DNA from: Chrysomallon squamiferum
Taxonomy: Eukaryota > Mollusca > Gastropoda > Neomphalida > Peltospiridae
NCBI GenBank assembly: GCA_012295275.1
Contig: CM022670.1
Span: 27,496,744 to 27,560,743 of the forward strand
Direction of reading: 5' to 3'
Length of the DNA: 64,000 nt
The translations under genes and the position numbers were made by a program. Shown piece by piece: positions 1 through 14,084 of the stretch (positions are counted from its first letter, which is position 1; every line of letters begins with the position of its first letter). A model generated the notes under the pieces. The model saw only the letters and a program-made list of their open reading frames with translations. It searched no databases and had not been told where the DNA came from.

Positions 1-500
1 AAACTAACTTACTGTTGTTTAATGAGCAATTTTATGTGTGTCGCTTCTCTGTCATTGCTCTTAATAATTTGTCACTGCAGGCTGTGCTGGTATCTTTGTG
101 ACAGCATCACTGTGGTTTTGTTTCCAATTTCACACTTCTCTGCCGTGAAATAGAGTTCAGAATCCCACCTGAATTTTCTTGCTTGTGCAGAAAAGGTACC
201 GACCCACCTGATACTGGCATTATTGCAGAAAGGTGAAATATTTAGATGATGAGGAGGAAAATATGAATCTAAATGAAGTTTACATCCTTCACTGTTCTGT
301 TTTTGCTCTGTGAATTGTAAAGAAGGATGTCACACTATGACACACAACATAGAGGATTCCTCGAGACTCAGACATATTTAAACCTGTTTGTCTGGCAGTG
401 AATGTGTGATACAGACTTTGATTGATTGTAACAGCACTGGACCTTTATTTAAACTGTAACTGAAGAGTGTTTTTAGACAGTGGCTGAGTCTTTGTAGAAT

Positions 501-947
501 ATGACTCAGTCTTCCAGGATTCCTCACTGTTCACTGAAAGGTTGGTTTTATTACTAGTTTTGTTTGCCCAATTTTCTTCTTTTTGTTCTGGTTTCTTACT
601 TTTCTTTCTTTTTTTTTTAATATAACATTCTTGTTTGTCATTCCATCATAAAATTATATTTTGTTTCAGAAGAACTGATTATTATGAATGACATTTTAAT
701 TTTTGTTGGCCTATAAAGGTTTTTTCAAGAATACAATGTTTTTCTAACAGTTCAATAGAAATACTGATTTTTAAATTGTAATTACTGAACATCTAATTAA
801 ATTCTTTTATGTTGTGCAGTGTGTATCAGTTGTTAGAACACAAACACACACATTTTCAGTTTATTTTTACTCAGGTTTGATTTTCTTTTCTTCTTTCCTT
901 CTTTATCATCAACATCATCATTATTATTATTTATTATGAGTTTAGGA

Positions 948-1008
<61 letters not shown>

Positions 1009-1047
1009 TGTTTTATTATTATTATTTTCTATTTTTTAAAGTAATTT

Positions 1048-1078
<31 letters not shown>

Positions 1079-3200
1079 TGGTGGTTAATTTCAGAATTTT
1101 TATTATATGAACCCATCAATCACTTGATATACATTATCACCATGTTTTACTTGTGTAGCATGTGGCATTTATGGTAGGAAATAAACTGTCAAACATTAAA
1201 CACTCATAACTTGTATAAACCCAGTTAATGTGTAATTTTTAGAATCTGTTCATCCAAAAAATAACTTTATATAAGCATGCCTATCACTGCAAAATATCTT
1301 ACTTTGCCTGAGAAATCTTTGCAAAAAAATAGTTTCACTTCTAGCACACAAAGAACTTCCAACCCTGAAGAAAATCTTACTATTACTTTTTTAAATCATC
1401 ATCATCATCATCATCATTATTATTATTATTAAGCTTTAAGCAATATGTGTTTGTGTCATTGTGTCTATGCTTTCTTGAATAAGGAAGCCTATATTCCTTG
1501 ACAGAATGTTTTTTGTAACCATTGTTTATTTATTAAACAGAAAAAGTTTTTCAGCTAAGACAGTAAGTCAAGAATACAACAGAACCTGCCCTCTGTACAC
1601 AAGTATTTTGTTTTTAGTAGCTGAACCTGTCATGATGATGTTGATAGTAACAACAGTGTTGTTTGTTCTGGTGCAAAACATGTGTAGTAACACACACAGA
1701 GTTATTTCTTACCAGAGCATTCTTCTTATTCTTTCTTTCTTTTATTTATTTATTTATTTATTTTAAAATTTGCTACCAAGATGATGCAAACATTTTAACT
1801 AAGAAAATATGGGCACCTTGTTTTTTTTTTTCAGAATTATAATTCAGCCAAATTCTTATTTTTATCATGATCTTTTGTTTGTTTTTTCTTGTGAATTGTT
1901 ATATATATATATATATGTGACACATTGGAGCACAGTCATTAAACATTTTCAAAAAGTTCAAGTTATATTTTAAATACATGTTGTTTTAGATAGGTTTTCA
2001 CACAGTACATATCACTATTTCTGATAAATAACCATGGGCCAATGACAAATGCAGCAAGAAAATTACCAAAGAAGGCTGTAAAGGGAACTGATCTAAGAAC
2101 GAATCATGCCAGGAGCAAGAGCTCTAATTAGTGAACATGAACCCACTCTGTAACAACTGAGGCTTCTCTAAAATCAAGAAAATAATGACAACAACATGAG
2201 AGATGGTCAAAAAGGAGAGAAATCATTAAAATCTATTCCTGCCTGTTCACTTGTTGACACGCTTGCAAGAGACTGTTAATGTGGTGATTCTCTTTTTCAG
2301 TGATGCGGCTCACAAAGCCGACACTGATGCCGTATCAGCCGCTGGTGTGTGAGTCGAGGGACCTGTGTGGCGATGCCTTCCTCACGATGAACTCCAATGA
2401 CCTGGCCAAACCACGTGGCCTTGATTACTTCCCTTTAGGAGATATGTTGACATTGCCTCAGAACTTTGGGTACTTATTTATGTTTTATGCTTTTTAAATC
2501 TAATATTTAATGGTTATTTTTATTTTATTATACATAACTGTTGTTATTTTTGTTTTATTTTATTATATGTAATTATTATTTTATTTTTATTTTATGTTAT
2601 ATCTAATTTTTTGTATTTAGTCTTAACTTTTTAACATTTAGTAAAATTAATTTTTTGGTTTTAGTATGGTTATTTATTTATTATTGATTTTATTTTTATT
2701 GATTTATCGATATATTTTTTAAAATATTATTATTACTATATTACATATTTTTATTTTTTTATTTTTATTTATTTTATTTTTGTTTAAAGTAAGTCTGTCA
2801 GTGCATGCATATGTTTGTACATGTAAATTTCTTTGTTATGTAATTTATATTTATTAACAATGTCATTTTTATTATTCTTTGTGGTTTTCATATTTAAAAT
2901 CAAAATCTAATTTCAGAAATATATTTCTTGGAGAGACGTTTTCAAGCTACATCAGTGTTCATAATGATTCTAATCAAACTTGCAGAGAAATCGTCTTGAA
3001 GGTATGTAAAATATATTTCAGTACCTAATTTATTTAGGCTGTGGTCTTTAAAATTATGATTATCTGTTGCTTGTTTGTAAAAGAAAAAGTTACACATGGC
3101 TCAAATTAAATTATACTTCAGATTTTATTTGAGTTTATAGAAATACAAGATATACAGAGTGATTGTTATTTTAAGTTCTCACATTAAATATTAATAATAT

Positions 3201-3231
<31 letters not shown>

Positions 3232-3496
3232 AACAATTTTATGTTATTTATTTATTTATTTATTTTTAACTATTTGACTTTTTTTCTTCAAACATTTAAA
3301 AATTTTGAATATTTTTTATATATCTTTTTTTGTGTATTTATTTATTTATTTATTATAATTATTATTAATAATGCTGTTGTTATATTTATTTATTTATTTA
3401 TTATAATTATTATTAATCATACTGTTGTTATTATTATTATATTTATGTATTTATTTATATTAATTATTATTAATCATACTGTTGTTATTATTATAT

Positions 3497-3527
<31 letters not shown>

Positions 3528-4031
3528 CTGATATTGCAGGCTGACCTACAGACAAGTTCACAAAGACTAGCTCTGTCCAGCATTAACTCTCAGCCCATAC
3601 AGGAGCTGTTGTCCAACCACAGCATCGACGACGTCATACACCATGAAGTCAAAGAACTCGGAACACACATGTGAGATCGTTATTAGTATTTATCCTATAC
3701 AGCTCCAAAAAGCTTTTCATTAACTTACAGAAGAATATCTGATTTATTTCAGTTAGAAATGTTTTTGTAGTTTTGATATTGAAGTAAATCCCCTGAAGTT
3801 GTGTGATCAATCCTTCTCATATCACCATTTGAGCTATTTCCTATTCCAGACAGTGCTCCAAGTCTGGTAAATTAAAGTTGTGATAGAAATATTTGAATTT
3901 CAGCCTCTGTAAAAAGATGTTTAAAAAAAGAATGTTCTTTTCTTTCTTTTTTCTTTCTTGTTTTTTCACTTCTTTTTTTTTCTCATTTGAAAATATTTCA
4001 CAAACTGATAATCTTTTGCCTTTAAAGATAT

Positions 4032-4121
<90 letters not shown>

Positions 4122-5624
4122 GATATTACTGTTTTATAATATTTCTATATTTCAGTTTGGTATGTGCTGTCAGTTACACAACAAATTCTGGAGAAAGAAT
4201 GCAGTTCCGAAAGTTTTTTAAATTCCAGGTAATTAATAAAATTAATTTTGTTTGTAGAGAGGGTCATAGCTTGTTTAAGGAGAACAAGTCTGAGAAATAA
4301 TGGATCAGTTAAGTTAGGTATGCTAATCTTACTAATCCTTGTTCAAGGCAGAACAGTTATTAAGTGGATTTCTTCTCTGTTACTAATGTTACAGAATTAC
4401 ATGACTTATACTTGTTAATTTTTAATTTAAAATTTTTAAATCTCTCTTCTTTTTTTTAAGATGAATTTATTAGTAAATTGATTTTAATAATGCTAAAAAA
4501 AAAAAGTTCATTCAACATGCAGCAATTAAATTCCTTGTCTTAAAATTAAAAATACATAAAATAATAAAAAATGAAAATTTATTGCAAATATTTTTAATAA
4601 TTAAATTTATTATCTGAAAATTAAAACAAAATATGTCAAGTTACATTTTTATATCATTTTACCTTTTTATATCATTTTACCTTTTTTCACTGTTGTCTGT
4701 TATTAAACTCATTGTTTTAGGGTTTTTTGTTATTTCTAGGTTCTGAAGCCACTGGATGTCAAGACAAAATTTTATAATGCTGAGGTATGTTAAAAAATTT
4801 AACTGTCATTGTTGTTAACATTTATTATTTCATTTTTTTTATATATTTTTATTATAATTATTTATTTTATTTTATTTTATTTTTTAAGCAACTATTTTCA
4901 TAGTCATATACATAATCTTTATTTTTAATACAAAATTTAAATAATATATTTGAAGCTATTAAAATAATTTACTTTTATTAATTTTAAATATTTTGTGGAA
5001 TAATTGTTTAGGTTAAAGAATGTGCATATTGTCTTGTGTATATATGTATATGTAAGCAAACACACAAAACAAAAAACACACACACACACACACACACATG
5101 GAAATATGCTAACACATACATATACATATTCACATTAAAATATTTTATTTTGAAATGAGACTTAATATTTCATACTGACAGTATCTTACAGCTTCAAGTA
5201 TTTAAATTGCAACAGAGTTCCTTGTTAAAATTTTACTTAAAAATGTTAAGTGGTCAGTTTTTATAATTACCATATAATAGTTATATTGAATTATTATTTT
5301 TCTTTTTCCTCTATGAATGGTTTGTTAATGAGCAGCATTTTATTGTAAGTGTTTATTTTTTATTAAGATCCTTTTTTTTTTTGCTACAAGATGAAGGTGG
5401 CATTTTTTGCCTGTTGTATTTCTATATGTTGTATCTGAAAATAATTTCGTTAAAACATGCTATATATATATATATATATTCAGTATTATAATGGATAAAT
5501 GCATGACATTTAAAAAAGCAAAAATTTCCTTGCAGCCATGCCAAACCCACTAACATTAACATTACATTATAATTTTAATGAATACAAAATGTATAAGTGT
5601 GTGTGTGTGTGTGTGAGTGTGTGT

Positions 5625-5663
<39 letters not shown>

Positions 5664-8609
5664 TGTGTATCTGTGTGTGAGTGAGTGTGTGGAAATGTAC
5701 ATGTATAGATATCATTATTGTTGTTACTACTTACAAACATGAACTAAAGACAAAAATGATACAAATATTAAATATTTTAAAATTGTATCTGTTAATTTTC
5801 TGTAGGTAAATAACTGTTTAGATGAATATTGTAATATCACTGCACTTTTATCACATAACTCTTTTATTACTGCTGTTAACACTAAAATACACAAAATTAA
5901 TACATACTCTTTTACATACGAGTATAAATAATAATAATAGTAATAAAGTAGTAACAGACTTAATAACTACAAAACCACAACAATAATTTTAATAATAACA
6001 ACAACATCAAGAAAAAAATTAATTTAACAACAACAAAAACAATAATTTAACAACAACAACAATAATAATAATAATTTAACAGCAATAACAACAATAATAA
6101 TTTAATGACAACAATTATATTAATAATTTAATAACAATATTAATAATAAAATAGCAGCAATAATAATAATAACAATTAATTTAATGGTTGTTTTTTAATC
6201 CTGTCATAAATAAAAACACTGTATAGCAGAATAACATAGAAAGACTGAAAATGGCAGGATTTGGATCTTTGAGTCACAGTTAATTTATTAACTGAATACC
6301 AGCATTTTGATGTCTGATGTTGGACAAATATGTTCCACTAACATTTGAGATCCACTAATTAACCATCTGTTGCTTTTTAAAACAGCTTAAAAATATCCAA
6401 CATATATATGTAATAAGGGTGTGAGATGTGGATTTTTTAAAATCTTTTGAAACCAAACAAAATGATATAGAATTTGTTTTGTGAGTTCAAAATAATATAC
6501 AGCCTAAAACTTCACATAAGTATATTATGACTTTGAAAATTTAAAAGCAGTTTTCTTTCACATTTGTATTATTTGGTTTCAAAGTTTCACACATCCCTTA
6601 TATATATATATATTAAAGTTTTTTGTTTATGTATAAAACACATTGTGGTGTCATCTTGGCAACACAATATTTAAGAAATAAGCTTAAAATATAACCACTG
6701 CATCTCTGAGTTAGAGAAAAAAAAAGGGATAGGTTTTACACTTTTTCAGTAATCTCGGTGTAGAAGCCATTATAATTCCAGTAATTGTCAGTCTCAGACT
6801 TAACCACGGTGTTACCAGATTAATACACAGGAACGTTAGCAATCAGGGAACTGTGCTACACAGACACACATAAGTCTGGTCCATGTTGGTTGTGGCAGAG
6901 AAATGATTTTATATGGAATATGCTAATTTAAAAAAAAAAAAAAATAATAATAATAAACACCTTAGATTTTTCTTATTAATATTGTTATTAAAGTTATAAT
7001 AGTTATATTGTTTTCAGCATCATTATCACTATCATTATCACAACTGTCATCACTATCGAAATCATTATCATTGTCATCATTATCGGTTTCTTAACTCTTT
7101 TTTTCACCATTTGTTAGTAAACTTTGAAGTTAGAATTATTTTCAATAACTCTGGTTCACAATTGATCACGTACATTTTTTTGTTTCATAATTTATTTTTA
7201 TTTTATTATTATTTTTATTTTTATTTGTTTACAGTTATGTAAAAATAAAACAATGTATACTAACCATGTTATTCTTTAAGCATATGTGTTACTGCCTTCT
7301 ATTATAACATTTGTCTCATGTATTGGTAATTTTTTCTAAATTATTTTCTAAGCCTATTTCTGATGGTAGTGGTTCAAAAGGCAGTGGTTTTCTTCATCAG
7401 TCAGCTTGAATCTGAAAGTTAACTTTACAAATATGCATGTGGAATTGGTTCTTTTTTGAGTTTTCTGTGAAATTAATCATTAAAAGAATGTTTTTCATTT
7501 ATACATTTTTTCATTTAAAACATATTGTAATTTTTTTTTCAATAATATTAATAATAATTTAAATTATTTTTATTTTTATATATTGTAAGTACATTTAAAT
7601 TACATTGTTTGTTCTTTTTTAATTTATCAATTTTGTATATCAGAACAGTGAACAAAATAATAGATTTTTGTATATATTTTAAAAAAGAAGTATTTTCTAA
7701 TCTTCATAGATGTATTGCAGAAATTGTAAATGACAGTTTCTCAAATTGGCACATCTTAGGAGAATTGTTACTATTTGTAAATGTAAATATTTATTTATTT
7801 TTTTTTTTTTTTTTCTATGATTTATTTACTTTTAAATCAAAATTAAAAAGAAAAGAAATCAATTTTAAAAAATATCAAGCAAATAATGTATGGAATTAAA
7901 TTAAGAGAAAAGTTAACACACATGCAATTAAAAAAAATGTCACTTTTCACTTTTATTTTTGTTTCATTTAGTTTTTAATTAAGAAATAAACAAAATTGAT
8001 CAAGGTTAAACTCACAAAGTGTTTCTTATAAAAACTGGTTTTGTTTTGTTTTATTTCAACAGTGTCAAAAAATCATTAAGAAGTGTTTATTTTCTGTGCA
8101 ACAGCAAATTTTTTTTTTTTTAAATTTTATTTTTAGTTAAACATAAACAAATTTAATTAAAACTGATGTTACACAGAAATGACTTAAAACGTAAATACGT
8201 TTTGTGTATTGAAATAAAAACTGAAAACATCCTTTCATAAATATTCCACTGTTGTGGACAACCTTTGATGTGTATCTGAGGTTGCCTACCTTGACAGAGT
8301 TACCTGAACCCTCTTGATAAAGGCACTAACGTATTTCTGTTACTGTAGTCTGAAGATGTTTACCTGGAAGCTCAGATTCAGAACATCACACCAGGACCAA
8401 TCTACATGGAACAAGTGAGTCTCGATCCCTCACCCCAGTACTCAGCCAAACAGCTCAACTCACTGGAGGGAGAAGGGTATTTACTTCATTTGTTTCTTTA
8501 TCTGTTTTTATATTTGATTGTTTGCTTCATTATTTACTTTATTAATTTATATGTATGCTTATTTAATTTATTTATTTACTTACTTATTTCTTTACTTTGT
8601 TTTATTTTA

Positions 8610-8649
<40 letters not shown>

Positions 8650-11640
8650 TGTTTGAGTGTTTATTTATTGGAACTGTTCATCTTTTTCAAGATACGGGTT
8701 TAGTTAGAAAAATATATTTAAATAGTCATATATTTCTGACTTTCAAAATTTTAAATTCTTCTTTTCTTTATTTTTCATCTTTTTGTTAGCATGCAATATC
8801 TGTTATTTTCTTTTATTATTAAAACTTATTATCTTTTTCTTTATATAATTATATTAATTTTATTTATTTTGTTTTATTTTATTTATTTCATTTTTTTTTA
8901 ATTTTATTTAATTCTTGTATCTTCCTTATTGTTGATTATTTTTGTATTGCAGTAAAAATCAAGTATTTGGAAAATCTAACTACATGAACCCTATGGACAC
9001 TCGTCAATATTTGTATTGTTTAACCCCAAACCCTGAGCTTTATGGAGAAAACAAAGTGCTCAAAGGAGTAACAAACATTGGCAAACTAGATATTGTTTGG
9101 AAAACCAATATGGGAGAGAAGGGGAGACTACAAACAAGTCAATTGCAAAGAGTGGTAAATGATTCAGAGTTATTTCCCATTGCATTTATCAGACAGTAGT
9201 TTTAAATATATTTTATTTTAAGTGATTGTTTGGTATTGTGTCTACCTTATTTCATATTTATGATAACAATTAATTATGGACACATAAGACATTTATTTTA
9301 TATTCATTAAAATATATTGATTTTTTTTTTATCCTTTAATTTTTTTTTCTAGGCACCTGGTTATGGAGATATCCGCTTAACAGTGGAATCTGTACCAGAT
9401 ACAGTTTCCTTGGAAACAACCTTTAATTTGACCTGCAGGATCACCAACTGCTGGTGAGTAGCAGAAACTTAATGATAAAGAATGTTTGTTTCATTAATAG
9501 GATGAATAGAAAATATTTTACATAGAATAATTTAATCAAGTAACAACATTACATTTTTTATTTTAATACATTCTTTTTGGGGTCTAGTTGTTGTTGGTGT
9601 TTTCATTTTTTGGAGAAATATTTTTGTTTTATAATGTTATCCTGAAGTATAATCATAATAAAATAAAAATAAAATTTAATCATTCAGCTAACAATTCTGT
9701 AGCCATATCAACACAGGTGTTATCATATTTTATTACAACTTATTAGTAATAATATATAATTGTTATAATGTTGTTTCCATAGTGAGAGGACAATGGATCT
9801 AACACTGGTTTTACAGAATCTGCCTGGCACCGGATTAACATGGTGTGGAATCTCAGGCAAACAGCTAGGTAAACTGCCACAGAATGAGAGCATGGACATT
9901 CCACTGACCTTGTTAGCTGTGATACCAGGCTTGCAGGTACATAACACCTTTTCTGCTGTTTCAGACATTTATTTAGTCAACTCTTCTTAACCTTTAAACT
10001 TTATTTTTATTATTTATTTATTTATATCATCATTATTATTTGCTTTCTTTCTTTTTTCTTTCTCAAGCAGTAAATTTGTGTTGTGGTTTTGTTTGGACTG
10101 CTTGCAGAATCAGTCCTCTTTGGTGTACCCTGTAGACAATTTCACATTATAATCAATGCCCCATAACAATATGTCATTGTTAACAGATTTTTCTGCTTAT
10201 GGGTTGGTGGATATCCCTTGATGCTTGACGGAATACTTTAATGTTGATCTGTACATAACATTATTTTATATAAGACAGCACACAAAGCTGCAGTAAAAAA
10301 TAATTTAAGAAAATTTTAAGAAAACAGAACAAAACAGGTATTCTAAGTTATAATAATATAAACTATGCCATTTAATAATCAATCATAATGTTTTTAAAAG
10401 AAAAGTGAAAACAGTGGATATTACAACATCCATACTGTTGAAACAAACTCAAGCTAAATAGCGGAATGTGTGCCCATAACAAACAAACTTTAGCAGTTCT
10501 CTGACATTACTGAGGCTTAGTCTGAGAGAGAGAGAGAGAGAGAATTTGCTATATTTCTGAAGTACTGAGTTGTGTTAGAACAAAATGCAGATCACAAAGT
10601 AAATATTTAACTTTGTTGTGAATAGTGTTAGTTTTATTGATCTCTCTCAGAGTGATATTGCTCTTCATGTGTGTAATATTTACTTTATGTGGTATGACAC
10701 ATAGGGTAAATATTACTTTATGTCAGTCAGGAATGTTGCAGTTTCTGGGGTGATAACCTGTTTCATAATTTGTTAACCTAAGTCATAATATATTTTAATA
10801 TTGTGGTTGTATAGAAATATATTTCTAACCAAATTAACAACAACAACAATAATAATAACAATAACTAACAATAATAATAACAATAACAATAATAATAATA
10901 ATAATTTATTGATAAGCTTGTTCCATTAGTAAGTGATAAAATTTTTAGTAAAATTAAAAAATGATGAAGCTTGGTATAATTTAATTGTTTTAATTCTTAA
11001 ATAACATTTTAATATCATATGCTTGCCTAGTAATACTGATACCAAAAGAACTGTTTTAAATAACTTAAATATGTATTTTGATAAATGTTGAAGAGATAGA
11101 GTTTTTTGTTAATGGATTTATTACAAAATATAAGGTGGTTACTTTTATACTTAATTTTTCTCTGATTTTTTTTCTTTTTAAATTTATTTATTTGCTTTTG
11201 TTATTTTTTATTTAATTTTTATTATTATTATTTTTTATTAATCAAAATTTTAAGTTTAAAAATAAATATTTTAAGTTCAGTTTGAAAGAACTGTTGTCAA
11301 ATTTGATTTTGGTTGTTTTTTTTTGTTTCCAAACATCTCTGATATTTCTAATATAATGATGAGTGTTTTGTTTTTTTTTTTGCTCATATATAATAGCTAT
11401 CCCTAAAATAATGATGATGCCATGAACAGCATTAATTATAATAACAACAGCAACAATACATAATACAGTAATTTTATTAGTTCACAATAATGATGGAACA
11501 CACGAAATATTAATTGTTTGTTTAACTGTTTCTGTTCACAGACTCTTTCTGGCCTGCGACTGACAGACAACTTTCTGAAGAGAACCTATGAACACGATGA
11601 CATCACCCAGGTTTTAGTCTTGGACGATGATGTTCAGTGA
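501..11640 (+). CDS. TRAPPC13: TRAPPC13, trafficking protein particle complex subunit 13 (complete, 11 exons)
   Basis: Subunit of the metazoan TRAPP tethering/Rab-GEF complex, which acts in ER-Golgi and autophagy membrane traffic. Coding exons: 501-540, 2301-2469, 2917-3001, 3540-3670, 4156-4228, 4740-4784, 8349-8476, 8953-9154, 9353-9453, 9783-9936, 11542-11640. All joins keep phase and give 408 aa, close to the roughly 417 aa of vertebrate TRAPPC13. Family landmarks include LKVMRLTKP at the start, [109 protein letters not shown] and [19 protein letters not shown]. Exon 1 encodes only 13 codons plus one base. It was placed because ATG 501 has an in-frame TAG at 495 and its end rebuilds the conserved LKV-MRL junction; its donor, GTTGGT, is weak, so exon 1 is less certain than the rest. 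Introns hold many microsatellites; intron 6 (4785-8348) is the largest after intron 1. A possible AATAAA lies at 11972-11977. Confidence 0.95.
949..1003. repeat. (TG)n microsatellite in TRAPPC13 intron 1
   Basis: About 27 uninterrupted TG dinucleotides. The rest of intron 1 (541-2300) holds short ATT/TTTA runs and poly-T and shows no convincing exon. Confidence 0.95.
3236..3533. repeat. TTTA/ATT-rich low-complexity block ending at the TRAPPC13 exon 4 acceptor
   Basis: Repeated TTTA and TTATTATTA tracts, with an internally repeated phrase around TTAATCATACTGTTGTTATTA (at about 3413 and 3471). The block runs directly into the TATTGCAG acceptor at 3533-3539, so the microsatellite supplies the pyrimidine-rich sequence upstream of the splice site. 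Confidence 0.85.
4027..4121. repeat. Compound (TTTA)n(ATT)n microsatellite before TRAPPC13 exon 5
   Basis: Roughly 8 TTTA units followed by about 20 ATT units, ending about 35 bp before the exon 5 acceptor at 4155. Any open frame across it is low-complexity (Y or I runs) and not a gene. Confidence 0.95.
5598..5692. repeat. Imperfect (TG)n microsatellite in TRAPPC13 intron 6
   Basis: TG repeats broken by GA and CT variants. The rest of intron 6 (4785-8348) contains AAT/AAC-rich tracts at 5925-6180 and a foldback element at 6412-6602. Confidence 0.9.
6412..6602. mobile_element. Putative MITE (foldback element) in TRAPPC13 intron 6
   Basis: The left end reads ATAAGGGTGTGAGATGTG and continues to CTTTTGAAACCAAA. 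The right end, read on the minus strand, gives ATAAGGGATGTGTGAAAC followed by TTTGAAACCAAA. The arms are imperfect inverted repeats of about 35-45 bp around an AT-rich core. Both ends sit in TATATA sequence, as expected for TA-targeting Tc1/mariner-type elements. There is no coding capacity. A second copy is not seen in the window, so the mobile assignment rests on structure only. Confidence 0.45.
8611..8650. repeat. (ATT)n microsatellite after TRAPPC13 exon 7
   Basis: About 13 ATT units within intron 7. Long open frames reading through exon 7 into this tract are artefacts of the repeat. Confidence 0.9.
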
Positions 11641-13229
11641 AAACACCATCGTCATGAACTGGCAAGGGCTGTGTGCAATACGGTTACCATGGTAACCTGG
11701 AGAAACACTTGGAGATTTCCCTAGAGGGGCTTCATAGAAATTCTGATCCCCTTGACAGTGTTAAAACATTTAGCAAATTAAATAATGTTACTGTGATTAA
11801 GTGAAAACCTGAAATCTGTTGACTGTGGTAATCTTTATTAGTAGTAGTAGTAGTAATAATACATTGTGATGTTGAAGAGCCAGTAGGAATGAAAAATAGT
11901 CATTTTGACAAATCTAAAAACTGAGTTGAAAATAAGTCCAATAGCGTTACAGTGTTTAAGGATAACAGTGAAATAAAAACATACATACATATGTATATGT
12001 ATGTATGTATGTATGTATGTTTTTGTATAATGAAAATCAGGGTTCAGTACAGGTTTAAACAGCAAAGAAATGTCAGAATGTGAAAATGGTTTTAGAAACA
12101 AGTATAATTACTTAAATTAGTCTCTGAATTTATCACTCACTCACAAACACACACACTATTCTGAGGCAAAACTTTTGACAAAATCTAGCATTGATAACTT
12201 TGGTCATGTCACATCTGCATGATATTTACCATATTAAGAATGTAACCCTGATACATAAAAAATAAAACAAAAAGTGTTTTTTTAAAGATTGTTAATCCAT
12301 TGTGTTCATAAATAATGGCCACATTGCTAACAAAACATATCAAAAGAAGTCCAAAAATAACAGTGATTAACAAAAAAAATAATTTTATAAATTGGTTGGA
12401 AATCCTTTAATCTTCACAAGATAAAAATGCATATTGTGCATTTTGGAGACTGCAAAATCTGGGAATATCTGTTGTCTAGAATATTTGCTGCTTGTGTTGC
12501 AAAAATACAACAGCATGTTATATGATTTAATGGTAAAAAAAATCTGTAGTCTATTTATGTTAATTTTATGAAATTTCATTGTGATTGTGTTTTGCTGAGA
12601 ATAATAATCATCTATATATAATGAGGACGTGATTAAACAATTTCATTTTATATAAAACTCTCTTATTGTTTGTTTGTTGTAGATGTTTATTTTTAAATTT
12701 TATTTATTTATAACAGACAAAATTTCAAAATGAAATAAACTTCCATTCATTTTTGAAAATATTTTCAGTTATTTGCAGACGTTTCCCAACCAAATGAAAA
12801 TTTGATGTTCACGTGTACGTATTCATTCTACACATTTCGGTGTCAAGTTTCTACTTTAATATTTCTTTAATATGGCTTGACCAGGTGTTCCTCTGGAGAG
12901 CTTACTTCAATTAAATGGTTTAACGAATACTAAAGATTTAACAGTGTAGAAATATATCGAGCATAAAACGCAAATAGCGATTTTCAAAATCAAAGGGTTT
13001 GATTTTAAGCCTCGGACGGTCTTTATGCATTATTTATACATTTTAAAAAAAGAATTTCTCAGAAGAAGGAAGTTTCCAATCCATCGCATCTTCAGTGGTC
13101 TGGAACGTTTTTTTGCCTCTCACTCCGAAATTTCTTTTCTTTTAAAATGTTTCAAAGACCGACATGCACTCAGTTTCACCCATAATTTCGAATCCGAATG
13201 AAACGTAATACCGTTCGCATAATGTCCAT
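11641..13229. other. TRAPPC13 3' flank/UTR and AT-rich intergenic sequence
   Basis: The region after the TRAPPC13 stop. It contains a candidate AATAAA at 11972-11977 and a small palindromic ATAC/GTAT repeat at 11981-12020 (ACATACATACATATGTATAT... pattern). No coding exon could be supported on either strand. Confidence 0.6.
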
Positions 13230-13289
13230 TCATCCTGAAACTAAATTAGAAAATAGGTGGAGTTGGTTAAATAGTTTGGAGTGCTCGTT

Positions 13290-13560
13290 ATAGAAGCTTG
13301 TATTGTACTTTCTGAATGACCGTGGCGCGTGCCACTGAAGACGGGCGCGTGGCCTCGCGTGGGGAGCGCGTGCCGTGCGCTTTTGCCCGGAAGGTGAACA
13401 AAATGGGTGACTGGAACAGGCTGGTTTAGGACCAGTGAACAAAGGCCAGAGGTCGCGTGTGCAATGACCCGTTTCAAAGAAGTGAGCCGATGAAAAGGTG
13501 TAACTCTTTCACCCGATGACCTGTCTTGTGTGTTGGACAAACGGCTGGATAGACGTTGTG
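13290..13560. promoter_or_regulatory. Short CpG-rich island, possible promoter (no gene assigned)
   Basis: A sharp rise in GC and CpG compared with its surroundings, strongest at 13320-13400 (for example GGGCGCGTGGCCTCGCGTG). Two overlapping minus-strand frames of 70 and 99 codons run through it but resemble nothing recognisable and are probably a composition effect. It lies between TRAPPC13 and the SPSB3-like gene and could be a promoter, enhancer or first exon of an unseen transcript. The 13600-13740 segment just downstream also has mixed composition with no identifiable product. Confidence 0.3.
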
Positions 13561-14005
13561 GACACTATTTAAAATTTGAATTTACAATTAAGGTGAAAGA
13601 CCTAAAAAACCCATCTTTGGGTAAAACTTCGGCTTTATTAGCCGGGTCTTACCTTGTTGCGACAACTGGTATAATAATAAATTATTTGGTTTTTGTTTGT
13701 TCTAAGCCAGTAGAAAAGCTTGGATTTGTGCATTTAACTTAAATTCAGATAACGGGTGTTCCAATTCATGTCTGTACTAGATATAGTGGTATATATTAAA
13801 AACCAAAGTGTGTGTGTTAATTTTTAAAAACGTACATCCAGACAAAAGTATCCACTGATATTCAAGTAATTTATTTAAACTGACCTTTTATCAACATTTA
13901 ATAAGCAAAAATATCAAATCTCTCTGTGTAAAAATACAGGAACATCGTCCGTCAGAATAATTTAGAAAATGTGACAAATACATAAAATTATCAAAAACAT
14001 GAAAG

Positions 14006-14007
<2 letters not shown>

Positions 14008-14054
<47 letters not shown>

Positions 14055-14084
14055 AACGAACGAACGAACGAACGAACGAACGAA
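14008..14084. repeat. Compound (CT)n(CGAA)n microsatellite
   Basis: About 22 CT units pass directly into about 8 CGAA/GAAC units. The surrounding region (13741-16500) is AT-rich intergenic DNA with a further short GA run at 14660-14677 and shows no supportable gene. Confidence 0.95.

Noticed and set aside
3241-3531. Open frame of 96 codons.
   Set aside because: It translates microsatellite ([12 protein letters not shown] runs) and overlaps an intron of TRAPPC13.
13241-13540. 99-codon minus-strand frame in the CpG-rich block.
   Set aside because: Several frames are open at once because of base composition, and no motif or splice partner supports any of them.
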